The notes beneath the pieces are model-generated. The model was not told where the DNA came from. It saw only the letters and a list, made by a program, of their open reading frames with translations, and searched no databases. The position numbers and the translations under genes were made by a program. Positions 25,371 to 34,111 of a stretch of DNA of 64,000 bases are shown here, piece by piece (the first letter of the stretch is position 1; each line of letters opens with the position of its first letter). Source of the DNA: Streptomyces puniciscabiei (GTDB lineage: Bacteria > Actinomycetota > Actinomycetes > Streptomycetales > Streptomycetaceae); the NCBI RefSeq assembly GCF_006715785.1, contig NZ_VFNX01000001.1:2866501-2930500 (forward strand), written 5' to 3'.

Positions 25371-25919
25371 TCAGTCCAGACCCAGTTCATCCTTCGAGAA
25401 GGCGAAGCGGTACGGAACCCCCGCGCCGGCCTCGATCTTCTCGGCGGCGCCGGTGGCCCGGTCCACGATGGTCGCGACGGCGACGACCTCCGCGCCGGCC
25501 TCGCGCACCGCCTCCACGGCGGTGAGCGGGGAGCCACCGGTGGTGGAGGTGTCCTCGACGACCAGGACCCGGCGGCCCGCGATCTCCGGGCCCTCGACCC
25601 GCCGCTGAAGACCGTGCGCCTTCGCGGCCTTCCGTACGACGAACGCGTCGAGCTTCCTCCCGCGCGCGGCGGCGGCGTGCAGCATGGCCGCGGCGACCGG
25701 GTCGGCGCCCATGGTGAGCCCGCCCACCGCGTCGAACTCCAGGTCGGCGGTGAGATCCAGGAGGACCTGGCCGACCAGCGGGGCGGCCTCGCCGTCGAGG
25801 GTGACGCGGCGCAGGTCGACGTAGTAGTCGGCCTCCAGACCCGAGGAGAGGGTCACCTTGCCGTGCACCACGGCCTTGTCCTTGATCTGCTGCAGCAGCG
25901 CGCCACGTACGTCCGTCAT
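25371..25919 (-). CDS. pyrE: Orotate phosphoribosyltransferase
   Basis: Transfers ribose 5-phosphate from PRPP to orotate, giving OMP, the fifth step of pyrimidine synthesis. The 182-residue protein has the PRPP loop RRVLVVEDTSTTGGSPLTAV, preceded by FDAVGGLTMGADPVAAAM and FVVRKAAKAHGLQRRVEG, as in PyrE. The ATG at 25919 lies 10 bp after the stop of the mutarotase-like gene on the same strand, so the two are probably co-transcribed. Other pyr genes are not in the window. Confidence 0.95.
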   Translation of the reverse strand: MTDVRGALLQQIKDKAVVHGKVTLSSGLEADYYVDLRRVTLDGEAAPLVGQVLLDLTADLEFDAVGGLTMGADPVAAAMLHAAAARGRKLDAFVVRKAAKAHGLQRRVEGPEIAGRRVLVVEDTSTTGGSPLTAVEAVREAGAEVVAVATIVDRATGAAEKIEAGAGVPYRFAFSKDELGLD

Positions 25920-25929
25920 GCCGACCAGC

Positions 25930-26718
25930 TTAAAGGCGCCGCCAGCTCCAGGTCGTCGTCGCCTCCAGCGGCTCCAGCGGGGTGACCAGGCGCGGGTGGG
26001 TGTTCAGGCCGTTGGGCGGGCCGGTCTGGGGCTCCACGCAGACGGCCTCGGCCTGCTCGTCGTAGACGACCACCCACTCCTCGCGGCTGGCCACCTTCAG
26101 CTCCAGCCGCCCCGGCCAGGTGAGGGTGACGTCGACGCCGCCGGGCATGCCGAAGCAGTCGTCCCAGGGGCCGGGCTTCGGGTCGATCCGGTTGCCGGTG
26201 GGCAGATGGTCCTCCCCGCGCTCCTCCTGCCAGGCGGGCTCGAAGTCGAGCGTCACGTCTTCGCCGCCCAGACTCCGGTTGAACCAGGGGTGCCAGCCGA
26301 TCTGCGCCGGGAAGGAGTCGTCCCGCGCCTCCACCGACATCGTCAGCGTCAGGTTGTCCTCGGCGAGCGTGACGACCTGGGTGACGCGGCCGGGGTGCGG
26401 CCAGGGGTCGACCAGGTCGTACGTGATCACCGCCTCGCTGTCCGAGACGCGCGCGGTGCGCCAGGCGCCGTCGCGGGTGGTGCCGTGGATGGCGTGGGGC
26501 GGGGAGTTGAGCGGCATCTGGCGGACGGTGCCTCCGTCCAGGAAGCGTCCGTCCTTGATGCGGCCGCACCAGGGCACCATCGGGAAGCAGCCGTAGCGGT
26601 GCCCTTGCCTCAGCAGTTCCAGCTCGCCCACCTTGAGGCTGCTGATACGGCCGCCATGGGCGGGGCTGACGCGTACCTCCGCGGTGCCTGCGGTCAGCGT
26701 GATGTCTTCGTTACTCAC
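25930..26718 (-). CDS. Aldose 1-epimerase (mutarotase) family protein
   Basis: A 262-residue beta-sandwich sugar epimerase. The catalytic surroundings are visible: NSPPHAIHGTTRDGAW (first His), QIGWHPWFNRSLGG (second His), and EAVCVEPQTGPPNGLN (catalytic Glu). It would interconvert sugar anomers or act on hexose-6-phosphates; the exact substrate is not predictable. I chose GTG at 26718 (VSNEDITLTAG), with no ribosome site, so a leaderless transcript is possible. It sits directly upstream of pyrE. Confidence 0.88.
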   Translation of the reverse strand: MSNEDITLTAGTAEVRVSPAHGGRISSLKVGELELLRQGHRYGCFPMVPWCGRIKDGRFLDGGTVRQMPLNSPPHAIHGTTRDGAWRTARVSDSEAVITYDLVDPWPHPGRVTQVVTLAEDNLTLTMSVEARDDSFPAQIGWHPWFNRSLGGEDVTLDFEPAWQEERGEDHLPTGNRIDPKPGPWDDCFGMPGGVDVTLTWPGRLELKVASREEWVVVYDEQAEAVCVEPQTGPPNGLNTHPRLVTPLEPLEATTTWSWRRL

Positions 26719-26768
26719 AGGAAGACAGTACTTGGGGGAGATCGGTCCGGACTCCGGCCGAGGGGCGC

Positions 26769-27536
26769 TCAGCGGCGTTTGCGCAGTGCCCTGCTGACGA
26801 CGATCGCCGACGCCACCACCAGTGCCGCCGCCGGTGCGGCCCAGCGCAGCGCGGACGTCGCGGTGACCGTCTGGGGTGCCGGAACCGGTGCGTAACGACC
26901 CCGTGGCGGGGCATGGTCGACCTCCTCCGCGCTGCGGCCGATCATCGTGCGGCGGGCGTGGGCGGCCTCGGCGGGGGGCTCGCCGGTGTCGGCGAAGTCG
27001 TCGGAGAGACGGTCGGCGGCCGGGTCCAGGGACGGTGGGGGGATCTCGGTGTCGAACACCGAGGTGTGGTCGGCCTCGGTCTCGGGTGCCGGCCGGGATT
27101 CCCGCTCCGGCTCCTCCTGGGGCGTCGCCAGGTTCTCCACGAAACGGTTCAGCAGGCGGGTCAGCGCCGCGTGCACCGCGTCCGGTGGCAGCTCCGCGAC
27201 ACGGCCGTCCGCGTCGGCCGTGCCCTCGACCGTGACCGTCGTACCGCCCTCGGTGTCCGCGAGGCGCAGGGTGAGGGCGAGTTTCACGGCGCCGGTGCCG
27301 CGGGCCTCGGTGGCGTCGGCCTCGACGGCGTACGTGCCGTCGGCGCGGGCGACGACGCGGGCCGTACCCCGGTAGGTGACCGAGTGTCCGCCCACGCGGA
27401 GCTTCAGGCGTCCGGCGACGGGGTCGGCACCGGCGTCCTGTTGCAGGCCGGGGACCGCGCGGGCGACGCGCGCGGGGTCGGCGAGGGCGGCTCTGAGCGG
27501 CTCGGTCGGGACCGGGACGAAGACCTGGTGCTCCAT
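26769..27536 (-). CDS. SRPBCC (CoxG-like) domain protein with C-terminal membrane anchor
   Basis: A 255-residue protein. Residues 1-~150 look like a CoxG/SRPBCC ligand-binding domain (MEHQVFVPVPTEPLRAALADPARVARAVPGLQQD, then alternating beta strands and a final helix LTRLLNRFVENL). An acidic, proline-rich linker follows, and the C-terminus is a single helix WAAPAAALVVASAIVVSRALRKRR, giving a cytoplasm-facing tail anchor. The ATG at 27536 has only a weak GGA. No CO dehydrogenase genes are nearby, so the CoxG name reflects fold only. Confidence 0.78.
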   Translation of the reverse strand: MEHQVFVPVPTEPLRAALADPARVARAVPGLQQDAGADPVAGRLKLRVGGHSVTYRGTARVVARADGTYAVEADATEARGTGAVKLALTLRLADTEGGTTVTVEGTADADGRVAELPPDAVHAALTRLLNRFVENLATPQEEPERESRPAPETEADHTSVFDTEIPPPSLDPAADRLSDDFADTGEPPAEAAHARRTMIGRSAEEVDHAPPRGRYAPVPAPQTVTATSALRWAAPAAALVVASAIVVSRALRKRR

Positions 27537-27590
27537 GTCCGGTGAGCCTACCCAGGTGTGACCGGAAATCACCCCCGCCTGACCGGCTCG

Positions 27591-29228
27591 TCAGTACCGG
27601 GGATGCACCAGCGTCGACGCGGGCAGCCCGCCGGTCCGGGTCCGCTCCGCCGCCCGCGCGTCCGCCGTCAGGTCCGCCTGCGTCAGGGTGCGCAGGGGCA
27701 CGGCGGTCAGTCGCAGCGGTGGGGGGGTGACTCCCGGGCTCGCCAGCAGGAATCCCCAGTCGGGCGGGGCCTCGGACGCGCCCGCCGAGCGGTCGGGGCC
27801 GGCCGGGAAGCCGGAGTCGCGGCCGAGGACCCGGTAAGGGGAGCCGGCGAAGCCGGCGGCGCGCAGGGTCGCGGCGACCGTCCAGAAGACACGGGGGCGG
27901 GCGGTGACGGATCCGGCGTGGACGACGAGCCGGCCGCCGGGGGCGAGGACGCGGCGGGCCAGGCCGTAGAACTCCTGGGAGTACAGCTTGGTGCTGGCGG
28001 TGATGCCGGGGTCGGGGAGGTCGGCGATCACCACGTCGTACCGGGCGGGGGGTGCGCGGCGCAGCCAGCCGAGCGCGTCGGCGGTGGTGGTGCGGACGCG
28101 GGGGTCGTCGTAGGCGTGGCCGTTGACGGCCGCGAGGCCGGGGTCGTGCCGGGCCAGGTCGAGCAGGCCCTGGTCGAGTTCGACGATGTCGAGGCGGCGC
28201 ACGCCGGGACGGCGCAGGACCTCGCGGGCGGCCAGGCCGTCGTCGCCGCCGAGGATCAGCACGCGCGCGTGCGGGCCGCCGGACATGGCCGGGTGGACGA
28301 GGGCCTCGTGGTAGCGGCGTTCGTCGCGGCCGCCGACGCGCAGCCGGCCGTCCAGGAAGAGGTCGAGGGGCTTGCCGTCGGTGCCGCCGGCGAGGACGAC
28401 CTCCTGGACGTCGGTCTGTTCGGCGACCCGGACGTCCTTGCCGTAGACGGCGTGCCGGGCGGCGCGTTCGAACTCGTCGGCGAGGGCCGCGGCGGAGGCG
28501 AGGACGCCGAGGACGGTGAGGCCGACCAGGAGCAGGGTCCAGCGGGCCCGGCGGGTGAGGTCGCGGCGGAAGAGACCGAGGACCAGGGCGCCGCCCGCGA
28601 CGACGTTGACCGTGCCGGTGAGCAGGGCGCCCGTCAACTGGCCGAGGACGGGCAGGAGAAGGAAGGGGAAGGCCAGGCCGCCGACCAGCGCGCCGACGTA
28701 GTCCGCCGCGAACAGGTCGGCCACCGCGCCGCCCGCGTCCTGCCGGCGGATGCGCTGGATCAGCTCCATCAGCAGCGGGACCTCGGCGCCGATGAGCAGG
28801 CCGATGGCGAGGGAGAAGGCGACCAGCAGGCAGCGCGGGCCCTCGGCCCACACCCCGCCCCAGCCGCCGGTCCAGGCGAAGACGGCGTACAGCGCCATCG
28901 CGCTGCATCCGCCGACCAGCGCGAGGAGGGTCTCGATCGCGCCGAAGCCCGCGGCCGCATGCCAGCGCAGCCGCTTGGCGCCGAGGGAGCCGATGCCCAT
29001 CGCGAACACCATCACGGACAGCACGACGGAGGCCTGGGTGACCGAGTCGCCCATCAAGTACGAGGCGAACGCGACGAGTTCGAGTTCGTACACGAGCCCG
29101 CAGGCCGCGCAGACGAAGACGCACACGAGGACCAGGAACCGCCCGGTGCCGGGCCGGACGGGCAGCCGGGCGGGGGCTGTCCAGGACGGCTGGCAACCCG
29201 GGGGCGCGGGAGCGTGCGGTTCGATCAC
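27591..29228 (-). CDS. Membrane spermidine-synthase-like protein
   Basis: The 545-residue protein has about seven hydrophobic helices in the first ~255 residues and a Rossmann-fold spermidine-synthase domain in the C-terminal half. The nucleotide site reads [17 protein letters not shown], the second acidic position [15 protein letters not shown], and the catalytic motif VVIADLPDP. Family members are often annotated as polyamine aminopropyltransferase, but the membrane form may have another donor or acceptor. The start is GTG at 29228. Downstream on the same strand comes the SRPBCC protein, 54 bp away. Confidence 0.88.
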   Translation of the reverse strand: MIEPHAPAPPGCQPSWTAPARLPVRPGTGRFLVLVCVFVCAACGLVYELELVAFASYLMGDSVTQASVVLSVMVFAMGIGSLGAKRLRWHAAAGFGAIETLLALVGGCSAMALYAVFAWTGGWGGVWAEGPRCLLVAFSLAIGLLIGAEVPLLMELIQRIRRQDAGGAVADLFAADYVGALVGGLAFPFLLLPVLGQLTGALLTGTVNVVAGGALVLGLFRRDLTRRARWTLLLVGLTVLGVLASAAALADEFERAARHAVYGKDVRVAEQTDVQEVVLAGGTDGKPLDLFLDGRLRVGGRDERRYHEALVHPAMSGGPHARVLILGGDDGLAAREVLRRPGVRRLDIVELDQGLLDLARHDPGLAAVNGHAYDDPRVRTTTADALGWLRRAPPARYDVVIADLPDPGITASTKLYSQEFYGLARRVLAPGGRLVVHAGSVTARPRVFWTVAATLRAAGFAGSPYRVLGRDSGFPAGPDRSAGASEAPPDWGFLLASPGVTPPPLRLTAVPLRTLTQADLTADARAAERTRTGGLPASTLVHPRY

Positions 29229-29325
29229 TCTGCGACGTTACGTCACATGCTCGGTACGCTTCGTCACCCACACGTGTGGATCTGGAGGCAGTTGACGTCG
29301 GCGGGTTTATCTCCTCACGGCGTGC

Positions 29326-29850
29326 TCAGCGCAGTTGTGCGGACGGCACCCGCACCCCGACCCGGGTCCGGGTCGCCACCAACTGCCCGTCCTGCGGGTA
29401 GGCGTGCCAGGTACGCCAGTGCACCTGGCCCTCGTGGCGCTGGGCCAGCATCGCGGTGAAGGCGTGCGGGCTGCCCGGGAAGACGCCGGCGAGGCCGTGC
29501 GGGTGGTCCGAGACGAGGGCCAGCAACTCCTGGGCGCGACCCTCGAACGAGCCGGGGGTGAGCACCTCGACGCGTGCGGCGAACTCGTACTCCCAGTCGC
29601 CGACGCGCTTGGCGACGCCGAGCGGCAGCGGGGTGCTGGAGCCGGGGATGCAGGCGACCGTCTCCGAACAGCGGCCGCGCTCCTCGTCCAGCAGCACCTG
29701 GTGGGACGCGCCGAGCAGTCTCAACTGGAGCTTCGCACCGGTGAGTTCCAGGTCGAGGGTGGCCAGGGCCGGCAGCGGCTCGCGTCCCAGGGCCCAGGCC
29801 AGGTCGGCAGCCCGCGTATCGGTGTAGGAGGTGTTCAGGGTCGTGAGCAT
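29326..29850 (-). CDS. DUF2617 family protein
   Basis: The 174-residue soluble protein starts MLTTLNTSYTDTRAADLAWALGRE and contains LQLRLLGASHQVLL, VGDWEYEFAARVE and FPGSPHAFTAMLAQ, the pattern of the actinobacterial DUF2617 family, whose function is unknown. The ATG at 29850 has GGAG seven bases upstream. It is followed at 97 bp by the membrane spermidine-synthase-like gene on the same strand, an arrangement I recall as common in Streptomyces. Confidence 0.88.
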   Translation of the reverse strand: MLTTLNTSYTDTRAADLAWALGREPLPALATLDLELTGAKLQLRLLGASHQVLLDEERGRCSETVACIPGSSTPLPLGVAKRVGDWEYEFAARVEVLTPGSFEGRAQELLALVSDHPHGLAGVFPGSPHAFTAMLAQRHEGQVHWRTWHAYPQDGQLVATRTRVGVRVPSAQLR

Positions 29851-30083
29851 GGATCGGCTCCGCTAACACGCGATGAGGGGGAGATCGGCCATGTCAGCCC
29901 AGCCGGCTCGGCCGGGGCGGGAGTCTCAGGGACGTCCGAGGGGCTGCGTTGGCGGTTTAGAGGGAATCATGAACAGAGGCGCCCCCACCTCGTTTTTACC
30001 CAACTTCGTGGGGTTTCCATCCCTCAGAGGGCTCCTTTGCTCAACTGTTCAACCATGGCGTGCGCCGGGGCGCGGAAAGGACG
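29851..30083 (-). other. AT-richer untranslated region upstream of the DUF2617 gene
   Basis: No convincing gene. Bases 29950-30060 are distinctly less GC-rich than the surroundings. They contain CCCCAC/GTGGGG inverted repeats (29983-29988 and 30008-30013) and a 17-codon minus-strand ORF (30020-29967) beginning METPRSWVKTRW with AAGGAG eleven bases upstream but AT-rich third positions. This may be a promoter and long leader, or a small RNA. Nothing here is certain. Confidence 0.3.
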
Positions 30084-30123
30084 GCGGGCGCCCGCCGGCT
30101 GTTCCTGCCCGGCGGGCGCCCGC
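30084..30123 (-). terminator. Terminator after the Gly/Cys-rich peptide gene
   Basis: A perfect 15-bp stem: GCGGGCGCCCGCCGG (30084-30098) pairs with CCGGCGGGCGCCCGC (30109-30123) over a ten-base loop. It begins 46 bp past the peptide gene stop. Confidence 0.8.
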
Positions 30124-30169
30124 GTGCGGTGGCTGGGACCCGTTCCCCCGTGAGCCCGGCCGCCCCGTG

Positions 30170-30520
30170 TCAGCTGCCTCCCCCGCATCCGCCCCCGCCG
30201 CCGCACGACGAACCCCCGCCGCAGGACGAACCTCCGCCGCAGGAGGAGTGGCCCCCGCAGGAATGGCCCCCACCGCAGGAGTGGCCGCCGTGGTGACCCC
30301 CGTGGTGCCCGCCCGACGAACCGGAGTCGACGCCGCCCGCCCACCAGCTGCCGCTGCCGTCGTACGACGAGGACGAGGACGAGCGGTACGACCCCGACCG
30401 GCCGCGACCGCGCTTGCCGAGCGCCACCTTGCGCTGCCGGTTCCCGCTCCGCGCGCCCGCCCGTGCCATGACGGTCACGAAAGCGGCCACGACCAGGATG
30501 AAGATGATGCCGACGACCAT
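30170..30520 (-). CDS. Small membrane protein with Gly/Cys/His-rich tail
   Basis: The 116-residue protein begins with one hydrophobic helix (MVVGIIFILVVAAFVTVMARAG) and a basic stretch (RQRKVALGKRGRGR). A Ser/Gly linker comes next, then a tail of about 40 residues made of GGH, HSCGGG and SSCGGG steps with seven cysteines and several histidines. Such tails could bind metal or form disulfides. I do not recognise a named family, although Gly/Cys tails occur at the ends of TIGR04222-type Streptomyces proteins. The start ATG at 30520 has an ideal AAGGAGG eight bases upstream. Confidence 0.78.
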   Translation of the reverse strand: MVVGIIFILVVAAFVTVMARAGARSGNRQRKVALGKRGRGRSGSYRSSSSSSYDGSGSWWAGGVDSGSSGGHHGGHHGGHSCGGGHSCGGHSSCGGGSSCGGGSSCGGGGGCGGGS

Positions 30521-30647
30521 GGCGTCACCCTCCTTCCGTTCCCCCGAAGCGGCCCACCGTGGACCGCGGTGCCCGGCAGATGCCCGGCCGTCTCGGGGCT
30601 CAAAGCGGAGTTGAGGAACTCCAGAGCTTGGGCGCAGGATGGCCGCC

Positions 30648-31832
30648 ATGACCTCCAGCGCACGCCCTCACCTCAATCGCCGGCTCGCCGAGTTCGGGAC
30701 GACGATCTTCGCCGAGATGTCCGCGCTCGCCCTGTCGACCGGGTCGATCAACCTGGGCCAGGGCTTCCCCGACACCGACGGCCCGGAGGAGGTCAGGGAG
30801 GCGGCCGTACGGGCACTGCGCGACGGCCGCGGCAACCAGTACCCGCCGGGGCCGGGCATCCCGGAGCTGCGCACCGCGATCGCCGCGCACCAGCAGCGCC
30901 GCTACGGGCTGAGCCACGACCCCGACACCGAGGTGCTGGTCACGGCGGGCGCGACGGAGGCGATCGCGGCCGCGCTGCTGGCACTGGTGGAGCCGGGCGA
31001 CGAGGTCGTGGCCCTGGAGCCGTACTACGACTCCTACGCGGCGAGCATCGCCATGGCGGGCGGCACGCGCGTGCCGGTGACCCTGCGCCCGCACGAGGGC
31101 TCTTTCCGCCTGGACCTGGACGAGCTGCGCGCCGCCGTCACCGACCGCACCCGGCTGCTGCTGATCAACACCCCGCACAACCCGACCGGTACGGTCCTCA
31201 CGCGCGCGGAGCTGGCGGCGATCGCCGAGCTGGCGGTCGAGCGGGACCTGCTGGTGGTCACGGACGAGGTCTACGAGCACCTGGTCTTCGACGACGCCGG
31301 GCATCTGCCGCTCGCGTCCTTCCCCGGGATGCGCGAGCGCACGGTGACGATCGGCTCGGCCGGCAAGACGTTCTCCTTCACCGGGTGGAAGGTCGGCTGG
31401 GTCACGGCCGTGCCGGAGCTGGTGAGCGCGGTCCGCTCGGTGAAGCAGTTCCTGACGTACGTCTCCTCGGGCCCCTTCCAGTACGCGGTCGCCGAGGCGC
31501 TCGCCCTGCCCGACGCCTACTTCGAGGAGTTCCGCCGGTCCATGCTGGCCCGCCGGGACATCCTCGCGCAGGGCCTGACGGAGGCGGGCTTCGAGGTCTT
31601 CCGGCCGGCCGGCACCTACTTCATCACCACCGACATCCGCCCGCTCGGCGAGAAGGACGGCTTCGCCTTCTGCCGCACCCTGCCGGAACGGGCCGGCGTC
31701 GTGGCCATCCCCAACGCCGTGTTCTACGACGACCGGGAGGCGGGGGCGCCGTTCGTACGGTTCGCGTTCTGCAAGCGCGAGGAGGTGCTGCGGGAGGCGG
31801 CCGAGCGACTGACCGGGCTGCGGAAGGGCTAG
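30648..31832 (+). CDS. PLP-dependent class I/II aminotransferase
   Basis: A 394-residue fold-type I aminotransferase. Features: INLGQGFPDTDGPEEV at the N-terminus, NQYPPGPGIPELRTAIA, TAGATEAIAAALLALVEPGDEV, NTPHNPTGTVL, and the PLP-binding Lys in SAGKTFSFTGWKVGW. This resembles kynurenine/glutamine transaminase-like enzymes (YbdL/CCBL type) that accept several amino acids. I took ATG at 30648 with AGGATGG upstream; ATG at 30639 abuts the AGG. A link to the kyn genes 9 kb away is possible but unproven. Confidence 0.9.
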   Translation: MTSSARPHLNRRLAEFGTTIFAEMSALALSTGSINLGQGFPDTDGPEEVREAAVRALRDGRGNQYPPGPGIPELRTAIAAHQQRRYGLSHDPDTEVLVTAGATEAIAAALLALVEPGDEVVALEPYYDSYAASIAMAGGTRVPVTLRPHEGSFRLDLDELRAAVTDRTRLLLINTPHNPTGTVLTRAELAAIAELAVERDLLVVTDEVYEHLVFDDAGHLPLASFPGMRERTVTIGSAGKTFSFTGWKVGWVTAVPELVSAVRSVKQFLTYVSSGPFQYAVAEALALPDAYFEEFRRSMLARRDILAQGLTEAGFEVFRPAGTYFITTDIRPLGEKDGFAFCRTLPERAGVVAIPNAVFYDDREAGAPFVRFAFCKREEVLREAAERLTGLRKG

Positions 31833-31834
31833 CG

Positions 31835-31879
31835 GCGCGTCACGGCGGGCCGGCCAGCCGCGCGTCACGGCAGGCCGGC
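31835..31879. repeat. 20-bp direct repeat at convergent gene ends
   Basis: Two copies of a 20-bp sequence starting GCGCGTCACGGC, at 31835-31854 and 31860-31879, differ at one base. The second copy includes the last codons of the MarR gene, so it looks like a small local duplication. Confidence 0.7.
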
Positions 31880-32326
31880 GCGGTGCGCGAGCACGCGCAG
31901 CGCCTCCTCCAGCGCCTTGCGCTGCTCCTCCGTCAGGCCGGCCACGAGCTCCTCGTCCAGGGTCCGCGCGAGGGACGTGCAGCGGTCCAGCAGGTCCCGC
32001 CCCTCCTCGGTGAGCGTCAGTGCCTGCCGTCGGCGGTCCCGCGGATCCCGGACCCGCCGGACCGCGCCGAGACCCTCCAGGTGGTCGGCCAGCGACACCA
32101 TCAGGCTGGGCGCGACGCCCATCCGCGCGGCGAGTTCCTGCTGGGAGGCCACGGCGGCACGGCTGAGCGCGGCCATCAGGCCGACGTGCTTGGGCTTGAG
32201 GTCGAGCCCCTCGATCTCCCGGGTGAACCGGTCGGTGACCACCGTGCCGAGGGTGCCGAGTCTGAACACCACGGTCGAGGCCAGACCCGGGGCATCGCCG
32301 GCCGTCGCGCCATTGACATCGCTCAT
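31865..32326 (-). CDS. MarR family transcriptional regulator
   Basis: A 153-residue winged-helix regulator. Recognition region: ASQQELAARMGVAPSLMVSLADHLEGLGAVRRVRDPRDRRRQALTLTEEG, including the classic MarR wing with DPRDRR. The C-terminal helices would dimerise. The ATG at 32326 has no clear ribosome site; upstream in-frame extension is AT-rich and not coding-like. The gene is divergent from a DUF4267 membrane protein with repeated ATTCACGG and GAATGATTC sequences between, so autoregulation and control of the neighbour are likely. Confidence 0.9.
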   Translation of the reverse strand: MSDVNGATAGDAPGLASTVVFRLGTLGTVVTDRFTREIEGLDLKPKHVGLMAALSRAAVASQQELAARMGVAPSLMVSLADHLEGLGAVRRVRDPRDRRRQALTLTEEGRDLLDRCTSLARTLDEELVAGLTEEQRKALEEALRVLAHRAGLP

Positions 32327-32352
32327 GCCGCGAATGATAACTTCAAAAAACC

Positions 32353-32376
32353 ATTCACGGTAAGAATGATTCACGG
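32353..32376. promoter_or_regulatory. Candidate operator between MarR and DUF4267 genes
   Basis: Two direct ATTCACGG octamers (32353-32360 and 32369-32376) flank GAATG, giving the dyads CATTC-N7-GAATG and GAATGATTC. The cluster is AT-rich and sits 13 bp before the GTG start of the DUF4267 gene. Confidence 0.4.
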
Positions 32377-32388
32377 GGAGACGTAACT

Positions 32389-32760
32389 GTGAACTCGTCC
32401 ACCGTCGAGGCCGTCCTCATGGTCACCAACGGCCTCGCCTCCCTCGTCTCGGCCGGCTTCTGCATCGCCGGAATGATCAGGCCCGGCCTCGCCCTGCCCC
32501 AGGGCATGACCGTCAACGGCGGCACACATCTCTACGCGAACGCCTACGGAGCCCGGGCGATCCCCCTCGCCGCCGTCACCCTCGCCCTGTTCGTCCTGGG
32601 CGACCGGTCCACCGTCGCACCCGTCCTCGCCATCGCCGGCCTGGCCCAGACCGGCGACTGCGCGATCGGCGTACAGCTGCGCAACAAGGGCATGGCCGTC
32701 TGCGCCGGGCTCCTCGGTGTGCTGCACCTCGCGTCGGCGTGGTGGTTCCGCACGCACTGA
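32389..32760 (+). CDS. DUF4267-like small integral membrane protein
   Basis: The 123-residue protein has about four hydrophobic helices (VLMVTNGLASLVSAGFCIAGM, AIPLAAVTLALFVLG, VAPVLAIAGLAQTGD, VCAGLLGVLHLASAWWF), matching small membrane proteins annotated DUF4267. Function is unknown. The start is GTG at 32389 with GGGGAG eight bases upstream. It is divergent from the MarR gene and is the likely target of that regulator. Confidence 0.72.
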   Translation: MNSSTVEAVLMVTNGLASLVSAGFCIAGMIRPGLALPQGMTVNGGTHLYANAYGARAIPLAAVTLALFVLGDRSTVAPVLAIAGLAQTGDCAIGVQLRNKGMAVCAGLLGVLHLASAWWFRTH

Positions 32761-32902
32761 ACGACCAGCCACGACGCCCCCGAACGCACGCCGGACCGCC
32801 GGCCCGACGGCGCTCCGCCGCTTACTCGACACAGGTGAACCCGTACCGCCCTCGGAGGCACCTGCTCGCTTCGGCGGCGCCGCCCTTGCAGGGTGCTCAG
32901 GT

Positions 32903-34096
32903 GTGACCCACGCCAGCACCGCCCTCGCCCCGCCCGTAACCGCGGCCAAGCCGACGCCGCGCGACCGCACCGGGCCGCCTCTCGTGCGGGCGGGCGGGGT
33001 CGCCGTGGGGCTCTTCCTCGGGGTCCGGCTCACCGGGGTCACCGTGCTCGCCCTCGTCGCGCACGTCGCCGGCCGGCACCCCCTGACCCTGCTCGGCCGG
33101 TCCTGGGACTCGATCTGGTACCTCGGCATCGCGGCACACGGCTACGGTCACAACCTGCCCTCCCCCGACCCGGACCCGCACAGCGACCTGGCGTTCTTCC
33201 CCCTGTACCCGGCGCTGCTGCGGGCGGTGACCGCGCTGGCCCCGGTCGGCGGCGGCATCGCCGGACTGCTGATCTCATGGACCGCGGCCGCCGTGGCCGC
33301 CGCCGGGATCCACGCGGTCGGCTCCCGGCTGCACGGCCGGTCCACCGGTATCGCGCTGGTGCTGCTGTGGGGGCTGCTGCCGCACTCGGTGGTGCTGTCG
33401 ATGGCGTACACCGAGCCGGTGCTGGCCGCGTTCGCGGCCTGGTCGCTGTATGCGCTGCTGGCCGGGAAGTGGGTGTGGGCGGGCGCGCTGGCGGCGGGCG
33501 CGGGGCTGGCCCGGCCGAACGGGTTCGCGGTCGCCGCCGCGGTGCTGGCCGCGGCCGGAGCCGAGGTGTGGCGGCGTCGCGGAAGGGTTTCCCACAGGCT
33601 GTGGACGGGCGCGGCGCTCGCCCCGCTGGGCTGGACGGCGTATGTGCTGTGGGTCGGGCGGCGCAAGGGCGATCTGTTCGGCGGCTACTTCGAGGTGCAG
33701 CGGCTGTGGGGGTCGACGTTCGACTTCGGGTACGGCTCGCTGCAGTTCCTGCGGGCGATGCTGCTGCACGGCAGCCGGTTCGTGTTCCCGATGGCGCTGG
33801 TCCTGGTCGCGGCCGCGACGGTGCTGTACGCACTGCTGCTGCTGGACCGCGCTCCGCTGCCGCTGCTGGTGTTCAGCGGGGTGCTGCTGCTGATCGCGCT
33901 CGGCGGGTCGGGGTTCTTCGAGTCCAAGCCGCGGTTTCTGCTGCCGGCGTTCCCGCTGCTGCTGCCGCTGGCCCAGGGGCTGGCGCGCACGGCGAGAGCC
34001 CGGCCCTGGCACGCGACCGTGCTGGTCGCGGCCCTGGCCGGGCTCAGTCATGTCTACGGCGCGTACCTCGTGGTGTACGCGCAGGCACCGCTGTAG
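32903..34096 (+). CDS. Polytopic membrane glycosyltransferase (PIG-V/mannosyltransferase-like)
   Basis: The 397-residue protein has about ten helices. The first loop carries SWDSIWYLGIAAHGYG and SDLAFFPLYPALLRAV, the Asp and Tyr pattern of GT-C fold transferases of the PIG-V/mannosyltransferase group, which use polyprenyl-phosphate sugars outside the membrane. Later helices contain LLPHSVVLSMAYTEPVLAAFAAWSLY, also typical. I chose GTG at 32903; the upstream AGGG is distant. It stands alone between unrelated genes, and acceptor and sugar are unknown. Confidence 0.75.
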   Translation: MTHASTALAPPVTAAKPTPRDRTGPPLVRAGGVAVGLFLGVRLTGVTVLALVAHVAGRHPLTLLGRSWDSIWYLGIAAHGYGHNLPSPDPDPHSDLAFFPLYPALLRAVTALAPVGGGIAGLLISWTAAAVAAAGIHAVGSRLHGRSTGIALVLLWGLLPHSVVLSMAYTEPVLAAFAAWSLYALLAGKWVWAGALAAGAGLARPNGFAVAAAVLAAAGAEVWRRRGRVSHRLWTGAALAPLGWTAYVLWVGRRKGDLFGGYFEVQRLWGSTFDFGYGSLQFLRAMLLHGSRFVFPMALVLVAAATVLYALLLLDRAPLPLLVFSGVLLLIALGGSGFFESKPRFLLPAFPLLLPLAQGLARTARARPWHATVLVAALAGLSHVYGAYLVVYAQAPL

Positions 34097-34111
34097 GCGC
34101 CGGGACGCGGC

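Noticed and set aside
25930..29271. Very long minus-strand frame covering the mutarotase, SRPBCC and spermidine-synthase region
   Set aside because: Only its last ~260 codons are the mutarotase; the rest is the wrong frame of two other genes, with Arg/Pro-rich nonsense.
29873..32386. 837-codon plus-strand frame spanning several genes
   Set aside because: It crosses a 15-bp terminator stem, two real genes in other frames and a regulator on the opposite strand; composition is shadow-like.
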